A stretch of DNA of 64,000 nucleotides, from contig VZSF01000114.1 in assembly GCA_013398295.1 (NCBI GenBank), positions 357,092-421,091 on the forward strand, in the 5' to 3' direction. This document shows, in pieces, positions 1-11,200 of the stretch. The position numbers were made by a program, and so were the translations under genes. The notes under the pieces were generated by a model. That model searched no databases, was not told the DNA's origin, and was given only the letters and a program-made list of their open reading frames with translations. Numbering within the stretch: the stretch's first letter is position 1; the number at the start of each line of letters is the position of its first letter. Source of the stretch: Chionis minor (taxonomy: Eukaryota; Chordata; Aves; Charadriiformes; Chionididae).

Positions 1-3000
1 GATTAAATTGAAAAGATGAGAAAGTAATGAAAGAATTTTACAGTACTATGGTGGATTTTGCTAAAAATTGGCATTGTGTGGTGGTTTTTTTTTTAAAGCT
101 GTGTTTTAATTTTGGGTGTGCTTTATAAGACTGTGTGTGTGCATACAAATGACAGAGAGAAGGAACTGCCAGTGCCTAGAATTGGCAAACTTAGGTTTCT
201 TAAAAATATCAGTGCTGGTGGTGATGGTAGTAGTTCTTTTTCTGTGTACTCTTTCTAACATGATTCATTTGTTTGTGATTAAAAATTTAAAAAGCCACTT
301 CAGGCATCCTGTGAGGATTTTCTGCATTTGTGTCAATGGGCCCATATGCAATTTTAGCTCAAAAAATACCTTTGTAAATCTGCTTCCTGGCACCTAGGAT
401 GTTAATAAAAGATGAGGTCATGGCTAAAATTTGCCTCTTCTATGACTGCTGCTGTAAATGGGAGACTAGCTTGTACTTTCAAAGCAGAACTTGGCCTTCA
501 ATTGGTGTTGGCTCATCCTGTGTCATCATGAAACATTATAGTAACACACAGGTTTTTATTGTAATTCCTTCGCAATGGGCACACTTGCTTTTTTGCTTCC
601 CTGTAGACTGCTGTTCACCAACTCTACCCAAAGGAGAATACCATTTAGTCCATAATAACTCTTTCTCTAGCCTGATCAGTGGACCCATCATGATTTGCTA
701 GTTCATGTTTATCTCACCTAAACATTATTTAGTGAAACAGTGGAAACACCTATAGCCTCTCTATCCGTATTTTTCATTGGCTCTCTCTCTGTAGGGCAAT
801 CTGAGATTTTGTCTATGTATTATAAAGGTTTTCATTAAATTTTTCCCCTATAGCACTTCTAATCCAAATCTCTCACTTCTCGGCCAAACCAACCATTTAT
901 GTTCATGACCTTGTTCTTATCTTTTGAAGAATGTGGCGACCTCAAGAGGTGACTGCAGTGAGCTGCTTTTTTGCCTACAGGTTCTTTTGTGGGACTCTGC
1001 AGAGGGGTTTTTTGGTATATATTTCAGACTACTGAGAGGGTTAAAAAAAGGGGCTGGTGTATTTGCAGTATGAAGGAGGAGTAATTGATCTTTTAGGGAG
1101 GCTGAAGGCAAGGCTAGGTAGTTTGACAGAAACTTCTGTCTGCTTCTCATTTGTAGTTATGTGGGCTATCCTGTACCTAATTTCGCATCTGTTTCTGTTT
1201 CTGGAGTCTGAGGTGAAAAGGCTGTTTTAGAGTGAACGTGTTTAAGAATGAATTCCTCCCATTTTTTTATTTTATTTTGTTCATTGTACAATAGTTGTGC
1301 GTGTTAATTTAGGATGAATATTGTGCTAGCATGACTGTGCTGAATTTTCTCAAGGGTAAACTGCTGCATATACCTGAAGCCACTCTAAAAATCAACATGG
1401 AAATCAAAGGCAGGACAAGGCAATTTGCTTTATGAGCAGGGTGATTCACCAGGAGCAAATGAAAGATCCAGGGGAATCAGTCTGATGTCAGTAGAAGATT
1501 AGTAACACATGAGGATTTATCATAAAAATCCGGTTCTGGCTAAATGTTTTTGTTGTAAACAACTGCTGCTGAAATGATACACAAGAAGAAATGCCCTACT
1601 TCATTACAATGTTTGGAGTCTTTCTCTTTTCACAATATAAATGCATCAATTTTCTTTGGCTTTTATAGCTCTGGCAGATAAAGTGTGGAGTGTAGCTTCA
1701 AGGGTCATCTAGTTTGACCTTTATTAGCACATGAATGCATGAAACAGTATTAAATGGAAAACAGAAACACCTCAACATCATATCAAGTGCTCAGTTTGTA
1801 TTTACAGGTCGGACTGTAATTTGTGAGGATACTGGATGACAGGTCTCTGTTTCCCTTACTGTTAAATAGAAGAAGCGGGAATTCCAGGGGTAATAAAGCC
1901 AAAAAAATCCTCTATTTCATTGTTTTCATTTCTTTACTTTTCTCTTAACTGTATTTAACAGTTTTTCTCTCTCCTGGAATAAAAATTTGTAAATTCTAAA
2001 TGTGTCATTTGGCTTTCATGACATTTTATTCAGTGACAGAATGTGAAAATGCTAATTTGTTTTTATCCATTGACATGATAAATTTGAAGCTATGAAGTAT
2101 AAATCTTTTTCTGGAGAAGCTGTTGAATTAAAACCCTATTCTAATTTTCCTTAAAATGGAAAGTTTAATTGGAACCAAGTTGAACATTGTGATAACGTGT
2201 AGCAAATATGCATCTTTTTTCCATTCATCTCTTGTATATTGGGCTTTTGAAATCAACCTGTTGGGCTGCGTACGTATTCTGTATACTGAGATTTGACGGG
2301 TGTAAGCAGATTCTCTAGTGGCAACATTCATATACACACATTCCAGTTATTTTGTAAAATGCACTGGTAAGCCTTTTCTTTCCTCTAATAACCCTAGAAG
2401 GCAGATGTATAACAATAGAAAGGGCTCTCTTCTCAGCCAAAGCACATCGGTCTGCAACTCACGCATAATCCAGAGGTGCTGAACAGAAGATTCCTGCTGT
2501 AGACACCAGGAACTCATTTTCCATGGGATATTAGGAGGCATTTTTCCATTCAATTTGAATTCCATTCGCTGCAAATAATTTAGTTCTCAGCACTTCATAA
2601 TTTTGCATTAACAATAATGAAAGGGTGGCCTATAAATAAACTTCACCAGAAGCTACAAGCAGATTGGCCAAGTATTACCTTGCAGAGGATGAGTTTCTGT
2701 GCCAAACCAGGTTCAACCGCTTGTAATCCGTATTCTGCTGCAAGTTAATATCCACATTCCCTTGCTGAGTTGCTATATTCTTCACCCCTGCCTTTCTGCC
2801 TTGTTTTCCAGGCTGTGGGGCTCAGGTCGGTGAGCTGTGAAGCCTCCTGCTGTTGCTGTTCCCAGCGTAAGGTGCGGGAGCGCTCTCCGTAGGAGCGGGG
2901 AGGTGGACAGGGCAGGAGGTGCCTCAATCCACAGAGGAGTAAAGGGGGCACAGCAAAACTGGGAGCAAGAGCAGGGTCAACTGGGGCTTCTGGGAGGTCC

Positions 3001-5228
3001 CTTCTGTGGCCACCAGTGTTTTTGACGTTATAATGGTACCACATCCTTGCCACAGACTGTAATCTCTCAAGTGGGTGCATTTTATCATAACTGTCCCTAG
3101 ATGGAAAAGATTCGGGGTTTTGCCCAACGTCCAGTTTTCCTCATCAAGCCACATAGTTTGTAGCAGACCTTTCTGTTTGGTGTGAAAAAACAGTCTTTCA
3201 CTTTGTTAGAGCCTCTCCTGCCCATTGAGCTTTCCGGCAGTGTGGCAGGGGCGAGGATGTGTTTTGGTGGGTTTGGTCTGTGCTGTGGCAGGAAGGGAGG
3301 CAGCCCCGGGGGGACGGTGCGGGTAGGCACTGGGGCCGGAGGGAGGGGGCTGAACCACTGCTGGCAGCCAGCCCTCGGGTGGACGTTGTCCCCTCTGGGA
3401 CTTCGCCCTCGGCGAGCTGAGCTCCCCGGCCTCACAAGGCTGCTTAGATGAAAAATGCTTTAGTGGGAACTTGACCTTTTCTTCCCTGGTCACCAGGAGT
3501 CCGGCAAAAACAATATACTTTTATCAACATTGTTATTTTCTCAAGAAAATGTCACTATTGTTTAAAAAAGGGGATTTTTTTGTTTGTTTGTTTTGGCTGG
3601 TTTTATTGTTCAGTTGTTTCAGGAGGGGAGTACAAAAAACCCAGCTATTTCAAGATGTGAGTTGACGTGCTACAAATCAAAGGGATATAGGGAGTAGGCT
3701 GGGGACTCCTTGAGAGTCATAAGCTTTGACAAATGAACAGATTTCTTGGTTCTTCCTTAAACCCATTGCTAGCCAGTTCAGGTCTTCCCCCTTGTCTTCA
3801 ACAAACTGGCAGTGAATGCCCCCCAAAATATTTTTTGATATTAAAAAAGCCCAGCAGAGCTTCTTCTCATCTCCTTGGCTCAAGGAGCCTTAGCAAAGGT
3901 CCTGTGTGAATGGGTCCCATCATACTTCTCTCTTGACCTGGTTAAGATGATTTCTCATGTTGAAGAATGGGAGAAACTGACAGACAATTTGTTTTCTGTT
4001 GGTTGACTGCCAAACGTCTGAATGTTGAAGGCTGCTGTTAGTGAGTAAAATAAGCACAGTGCTCCTGAGAAGCCACCAAACTTTTAGTATTTGCATGTTT
4101 TCTCTTTCTCTGTTTTATCTCTGTCAAGATAGAAGGGCTTCAAAAATCACAAAACTCAAAACATGGCCTTTTTTTGGACTAATTTTTAATTACTTAGCGC
4201 TTAGAGCCTAAGTTACTTACTTAATTTTTCTTGAAACGCCTCATAAACGTCAAGTTTTAAAAAGAGAACGTGGTAAACATTTGAGGGGATACTGTGTGTT
4301 TTGCATGTTAAACAACATGATAAAACATAATGCAACTTAACTATGGCATGGCAACAGGTCTTCCAAAATTAACTGTGCCAGTTGCAAGTGAATCTCACTG
4401 ACTTACTTCAAATTAGGCTAGAGCACGAATGTTGCTTAATCAAAGCCCATAAAAAAGAACAACCCCTCTATGAATTATAAATATGCAAGAAAAATACAGG
4501 ATGATAGGAGGCTTTAAATTTTTTTTTTTTCTTTTTCTGAGTTTTTTCTTCTCTCAAGTTCTCTATTAACAACTGTGTGGTTGTTTAGATGAGCATTTAG
4601 TATCACCAAGGGATCTTCGCCAACATGAATGCCAGTTCAGAAGTAGTACCAAACTGCTGCAGAGCACTGTCATTATTCAAACATTTATAAAAATGTCCTG
4701 GTTTTATGAGTGGATATAGTGAATCCTGTAGATGAAGAGTAAGTTGGAGACTGACTAAGCAAATTAAAAATCAAATGGATCTTTTTGGTGCAGAACTATC
4801 TCATATTGCTTACGGCTCTTAGATAAACTTTTCTCTGCATATGGGCTAATGCTGTGTAGTAGTAGGGCTGCAATAATAGCAGAGCTCCCACAGGGATGAG
4901 TAGCCCAGGCAGCCCAAAGCACTTAATGGCATCAGTATTTCCTATAAATTAAGTCTGCAGAATTACATTTTATTGACAGGAAATAGCTGATTTGTCTCAA
5001 GGCATCTGGGTCTTGATTTTTATTAACGTGTAGGATGCCTAAACAAAGAAACATGCATATAACATTATTACAAAAAGATAATTATTTCCAGAAAAGCATC
5101 ACTTGCATATGAAACATATAGCAAGCAGTGGAATGATTGTCAATGCTATACCTAATCAGAATGTAACAATCTCAGGAGGGAATAAAACCACATAATTTTT
5201 CACTGGCTTCTTGAGAAAAAAACATTTT

Positions 5229-5274
5229 TAATATATATTTATATAAAATATATGATTTTATATATATGTATATG
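5229..5274. repeat. AT-rich simple repeat
   Basis: A run almost wholly of A and T with repeated TATA units (ATATATATTTATATAAAATA and similar). It is a degenerate (TA)n microsatellite. Confidence 0.8.
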
Positions 5275-5400
5275 CACTTCAGCCTCCCTTAAGTTTTTTT
5301 TGAGGTATTTAATAATAGCATTTCATATTCTGTCAACTTCCATCTAAGCAGTTAACAGACATTAATTGACATCCGTGGTCTCACACCTTTCACTTTAATG

Positions 5401-5940
5401 AGAGATGGTGGAGTGGAAACGGAAGAAAAGCGAAGGCCATGACGGCCAGAGACACGGGTGACCCTGGGTGACCAGCCTGCTGGCAGTCTGCCTGCCATGC
5501 CTTCCCGGTGCCGCCAGCTCCGGCAGCTTTACTGCGGGAGTCACAGCTTTTGGCGTTGTCCTTGAGGCTTCCCTGTCCGAAGTCACGTTACTCTACTGCG
5601 CTATTAGGAGGCTTTCACAGTCGAAGAGACCAGCTTGGATGGGAGACTCCAAAGTCTCCGAAATTAGAGTGAGAAAGAAGACAAACGCTTTCTATTTCAA
5701 AAATCCTGTAATTCTGAAGGACAATGTTATGTGGCGCTGCGTGTGATTTGTGCGAGTGCGGGGCTGTCGGGGTGGTTTCCCTGAGCCGAACGGGCAGTCA
5801 GGAATCTCGGGAGAGCACCGGCAGCTCCAGATGCCTGCTCTCCACCCTCCGCTGCTGTTGGGGCTAGGAGAGGTTGCCTGCACCGAAGCCCCGTGCACCC
5901 AGCCCGGGTAGGTGGGACACCTTCCCGAGGCCACGACCCG
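5401..5940. other. CpG-enriched patch in the 3' flank
   Basis: I counted 31 CpG dinucleotides by hand in these 540 bp, well above the AT-rich neighbourhood but fewer than in the block at 49801-50340. No exon, promoter motif or transcript start could be recognised. A short match to the 3' part of 5S rRNA lies inside it at 5634-5647. Confidence 0.4.
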
Positions 5941-7123
5941 ACTTGGGCATTGCTACTCTGCTGGTGGCAAAGTCCTGCTCCCCACGGGGAGGAGGGGACC
6001 CCCCCTTCCTGTGACAAAGTCCTTCTCCCTCCCTCAGGAACATGGCAGAGCCAGGGCTGGCCAGCCTTAAGGGCTGTATATTTGTTGCATATAATAAGCA
6101 CAGATGAGGCATCATTATTTCTATTCATAGTTAGCATGAGGGGCCACCATATTAATCATTCAGGGGAATGTGCACTGCAAGTTTGCCCTGACTTCAGGAG
6201 CAGGCTCCAGACGCCACATCTGTTTTCCCTTGAGACCTGCAGGTCTTTGTTGGATGGATGAAGCCTTCCAGCTCCTGCTGGAGCAGTCCCACCAGTGACA
6301 CACAGGGAGTTTGGTATCTCCCCTTCAACACTGTGCCTGCAGCGCTGGGGCACTAAACACCAGCCTTGAGTGAACCTGGGGCACGGGCACTGGCTTTTGA
6401 AAGAGCTCAAAGCTGTTTAAGAAGTTTGGGGCATTTCAGCGATAGTAGCAGTGTCCCTGCTGAGTGAAAGGAAGCTCCCTTTTGAGACAGCAGCTCCTTC
6501 AACTTCTTACATGTTGTTTTGTGGACAAACATCTACCCAGCTTAAACCATTTTCCAAAGCTTCCCTTCTGCTGCTGGAGGCAACCTGAAGCTGCAGGCGC
6601 ACAGGGTCCAGCCCAAGCACCAGCTTGTCTTAAGACGTGGTGGTGCTGATGAGTTTGGCCATCACAGCAGGACAGGTCGGGAGCCTTGCCAGGCTGGCTC
6701 CTGGTCCCACACCTCAGGTTTGGGCCTGATTGGCAACCTAGACATGCTGCAGAAAGCTGGGTCTGTCCGCGTTTGGTGGAGTTGCAACCCGGCTGGTGTA
6801 GGACTGAGAGCCGTGATCCGGCAGCGTGGCCGGCTACCCGGCACTCTGTACCCAGCTGCGACAATGGAGTCGCTCGGAATCGGTAAAAAATCCTTTCTTC
6901 ATTTGATAGATTTGACGGATTTGACAAAACACCTTCTAAAAATTCACAGAGCACACCCACACGAGCCTCCTTCCCTTCCCAAGGCTATCCGTGATCTCCG
7001 TAGCACCCACAGTGTCAGTAACTGTGACAGGTGGTACCAGGTAGCCTGTACTCTCCTGATACTTTTCTATACACCTGAATCTGTAGTTTGGCTAACAGAT
7101 TATAAATTGATCAAGTAAATACA

Positions 7124-7197
7124 TAAAAACAATGTATTATTTAATAATACATTATTATTATTATTATACATTATTCATTAATTATAAGTAAATATAT
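7124..7197. repeat. AT-rich simple repeat before a CR1 copy
   Basis: Degenerate (TTA)n/(ATT)n tract directly upstream of the CR1 fragment at 7203. It consists of several consecutive ATT units and flanking TAATA words. Confidence 0.75.
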
Positions 7198-7202
7198 AAA
7201 CT

Positions 7203-7438
7203 TGAACATAGGAAGTTCCATCTAAACACAAGGAGGAACTTCTTTCCTTTGAGGGTGGCAGAGCACTGGCACAGGCTGCCCAGAGAGGTGGTGGAGTCTC
7301 CGCCTCTGGAGACATTCCAAACCCACCTGGACGGCATCCTGTGCAACCTGCTGTAGGTGGACCTGCTCTGGCAGCAGGGGTGGCCTAAATGATCTCCAGA
7401 GGTGTCTTCCAACCCCTACCATTCTGTGATTCTGTGAA
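7203..7438 (+). mobile_element. CR1 LINE 3' fragment, 5'-truncated
   Basis: It contains a degraded end of CR1 ORF2 (the stretch coding for the region around the helix before the stop, here frameshifted), then the CR1 3' UTR words GATCTCCAGAGGTGTCTTCC and AACCCCTACCATTCTGTGAT, ending in the tandem ATTCTGTG octamers. Severe 5' truncation is usual for CR1. Plus orientation follows from the octamer tail lying at the right end. Confidence 0.93.
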
Positions 7439-8202
7439 ATATAATCCAGATGCTATAAATAAATAGTATACAATTGGGTTAGCATTACTAAAATAATGTT
7501 TGTCAGTCAGTTATAACTACTTTTAGGTATGGATAGCAGGTATGATGTTTGCAGAATGGCTGCTGCTTATGTTGAGCAAAGCTGTCTGTAAGTCCCTCCA
7601 CAGCTCAGGCGGGCACAATCATCTGATTCAGCTGGGATTAGGTCTGTGTAATTTAGTATTGTGAAGAGAGATGAAAAGATTTTGGAGAGGCTGCTGCTTC
7701 TTAGTGGAAAGGATAAATTGGAAGCGCTGCTAAAAAGCGCTGGGTTTTACTTTCAGATACAGAGAAAGGACAGAGAATTTACCCCACAATATCTGACGAG
7801 CCTGACTGATTGGCCACCTGATGGAGAAAATTACAATAAATAGTGTGGTCATTTACTTACTGTTTTGTAAGTAGAGGTTACCTGGTTATGCAGAGTCCGT
7901 GTGCATATTCTTTCTGTTTGCAAAAACTTTCCTTAAATAATGCAGCCTGGTAATCAAGACTTACTCTAGGATAGCGCAATAACCATATAATCGTTTGTCT
8001 GTGTTTCATAACTTTGCCAAAATTTAAAAGTTTATCTATAAAACTTTCACTACCAAAATGTGTACACAACTTCTATTCTCTGAAACAACTTAGCTGTTGC
8101 TAGAGAGAGATTACTGCCTTGCTCGAGTGAAAAAGCTCCAAACATTTTAGCACAAGGCAGAGCTCTGCAGCAGGGCTTGAAAGCTGGGTGACAAGTTGGG
8201 TT

Positions 8203-8258
8203 GGTGTCAGGCTTTGTCCTGGTGTCAGGGTTTGTCCCCTTGTCAGGGTTTGTCCCTT
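8203..8258 (+). repeat. Minisatellite, three units of 18-19 bp
   Basis: Three head-to-tail copies: GGTGTCAGGCTTTGTCCT (8203-8220), GGTGTCAGGGTTTGTCCC (8221-8238) and a third unit (8240-8258) with the core TGTCAGGGTTTGTCCC. The units differ by one or two bases and one insertion. Confidence 0.9.
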
Positions 8259-11200
8259 ACTCTCCTCATGAAAATACCCCTGAAAGACTGCAGTTTCTGC
8301 TCTCTTATTTCATTCTGCATGCAGGGGCTGCGTGTGCGTGGCGGAGAGGGACGTGGGAGCCGGTGAGGGTTGGGTGGGAATGAGGAGGCAGGAGCAGGAG
8401 GCAGGACTGAGCCCCATGGGCTGGGGAGGGGGCTCACGCGGGATGGAGCTGGAGGCATCAGGAGTCATAAGCTGCCAGGAGGGTTGAACCTGGCCAGAGG
8501 AACAGAGAAGGTCAGAGTAAGGGGTGTAAGGGTAAAAATTCACTTACTGCCATTGCAGAGTGTAGCCCCTTTTTCTAAGAAACCATAGTTGCCATCTCCT
8601 GTTGGCATCTTTGTGACAGCTGAGCAGAGGATTATTCCTGCCCCATCGGGCAGTTTGGGGCTGTAAGCATGCAACCTGGGAACTTCCCAGCCCCTTCCTC
8701 ACTTGTTGCAAGGGGTTGCTTACAGCATCAGAGGGACATAAAGGACAAGGAAAACAAATCAGTTTTCAAATTTCCTGTGCAAACCTGACTTTATTCTCCC
8801 AAATGGTAACAAGTGCAGTCTTGGGTTACCTGCTCTCCCACAGCATTTTCCACAGACTTGCGGATGGTTCAGGGTACCTGGACTGGGGGATGTATCCTGA
8901 CTATGGGAAGAAAGAGGCTGTCGCCTCCAGGACCTCTGCATTATTTGCTGCAGGAACTGGGAAAGTGTGCAGTGAATAAGATGGAGCAAGGGGAAGTCTC
9001 CTGGGATGGGCTGTTAAATACTGCCCTGGAGAACTTGATTTTCTTCCTGACGCTGCCTGAATTCCATGAGGATTTAAATCACATCACTTCACTGACATTT
9101 TTCACAGGTGATGCCTGTGTGTTCTTCAATTTCTGGATTTCTTATCTGAGCCCTTCAATCTGACTTGTTGAAATGAAATGAAGAACACTTGGAGTTTCCA
9201 GCGGAGACAAGGAGAGCTCTGCTTTGCTCTGGAGAAATATAGTGCAATAAAATGCCAGGGTCCCTAAAAAAGTCAAACTGTAAACGTTTCAAATGAGTTA
9301 GCCCTGCTGATGTTAATATCTCTGTGCCTCAAGCTTCTGGTTGTAAAATGAATGTAAGGAGGTCTCCTCTTCTCATAGGACATTCGGGAGAACACCGTCA
9401 TCGTTTTTGGGAAAATGCATATATGCTGAGGAGTACGTAGGGAAGCAGATAATTCTGTCTCTATAACAGAATTTGAGTAACATGTAATAAGGGGAGGCAT
9501 TGGTGGAGCACTGAACAAAGATGGAAACAATACAGGGAATTACCTCTAACGGCATTGGATGGACTTTTGCCACTCCCCCGGTGAGGAATATCAGCCGAGC
9601 AGTTGTGCCCCGTGTATTCCGCGTGCAGAGAAGGTGGCCGGGAGCATTGTGGAGAGGACAGCATATGACCAGGCGGTTAAAGGGTACCACAACACACAGG
9701 TGACGGAGCTGAGCCGGGTTTGCAAAGGCAGCCTTACCTTGGGAGCCCCGTGCCGGCTCTGCCAGCGGCTCCGCGGGCTGTGAGCGTGCTGCGTGACGCA
9801 GCGCCGAGCTAAAGGCACCGAAACAAAGTGCAAGGAGGGTGAACGGCAAAATGCCGTGCAGCGGTGCTCACCTGCTTCTGCCAAGCAGTGTCAAGGGTCC
9901 TTGCCCTTGGGTGCCCTCTGCACTGAAGTGCCTTTGCCCAAAAAGGTGCTTGTGCCCCTTAGAGACAGCAGCCAGAGAGAGCTTGGGGTACCACCAGTAG
10001 GTACGCACATATGCGGCAGAGCTGAGTTGGAGAATTAATTTGCAATTCAAATGCAGCTACTGAGGTAGATAAATTTAATTATTTAGAGACATTCAAGCCA
10101 GATTTCCGTGTGCCACGCTCATGTGTATTTGTCAAAAACGATCATTTGCTTCATTTACTCTGCAATGATTTTCATATTTTGAATTGTCACCTCAGCTCTT
10201 AAAGTTGTGATGTATGGCTGGCACTGAAATATCTGAGGAACTCCAGACAAAGAGTAAATGCTTGGGAACGTGGCCGAGCCTGTTCCTGCTCCAGTCTGAC
10301 AACAAGCAGGCTTTATTGCTTAGTGCTCGCCTTCGGAGCTAATACACACCACCATCTGGCAGGTGCACACGGAGAGAAAGCAGCACATCAAAAAGTCAGA
10401 TTATCATCGTGCCTGTGTGCCTAACTACGTGGAGGAGGCCAGGAACAGAAGCCGTACGTTTCAGAGGGTGAAGCCTCAGCAGATGAATTCCCCACGAGGA
10501 AAATCTTGCTCGCCTTTGCAACCTCTGTAATTTCACTGGGGTGAATGTGCATGGGAAAGGCAGGCAGGACCTGTGTAGGTCTGGTGAAAGGTACGGGAGG
10601 AACACGCTTGAGACAGAGATCAAAATTGCAGTGCTTTTGCAGGGCAGAAATGGAAAGAAATTGGGAGTAGAAGTGCAGAAAATTTTCCAAGAGCACAGAA
10701 CTAATTTTACTCTTATCAGACGCAACATTATGAGCAATACATAATTTTCAGCCCAAGCAGATCTGGCACTAGTGTATTTTAGAGGTTTTTCATGTGGAGT
10801 GGCACACTGCGCTCCAGGCCCTCCGTTCCTCATGATTAATGCATCTTGCTTTCTGTGTACGAGAAACCTTGAGCTGTGCAGGTTCATAATGGTCACTTAA
10901 ATGGGAAGAATTCAGAAAAGGGTTTTTCTCACAACCCCAGTGACTGAAAAATCCAGAGAATTTTGCTTATTCATTTCACCTGACCTCATAGCTTTGGTGA
11001 ACTCTATCCCTCTCTCAATAAGAAACCTGCTTGTTCTGCTTTTTGATGGATGATTCTGCTTTACTACCCAGCATTTTACAACTAATGCAGTATTTCTGGA
11101 AAGGCTCATATTGTGCAAATCAAAGATATGATTTTGGATCATAACCAAAAATATTATGGGACAGTGTCCTTAAAAATAATCTTTATTCAGTATTTTTATT

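Larger units (their letters stand above)
1..7202. other. Intergenic 3' flank, no gene seen
   Basis: No recognisable protein or RNA gene. The first 2.7 kb and 3.9-5.4 kb are AT-rich unique sequence. 2820-3440 and 5400-6850 are GC-richer, and their open frames have no recognisable protein features. A short stretch at 1690-1735 faintly resembles a decayed CR1 tail but is too diverged to call. Confidence 0.7.

Noticed and set aside
1690..1735. Possible decayed CR1 tail (AAGGGTCATCTAGTTTGACC)
   Set aside because: Resembles the CR1 3' UTR word order but lacks the octamer end, and the similarity is too short.
9373..9849. 158-codon open frame on the minus strand
   Set aside because: Runs through a CpG-enriched patch and an AT-rich end with abrupt composition change. 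Nothing recognisable, no retroviral motif.
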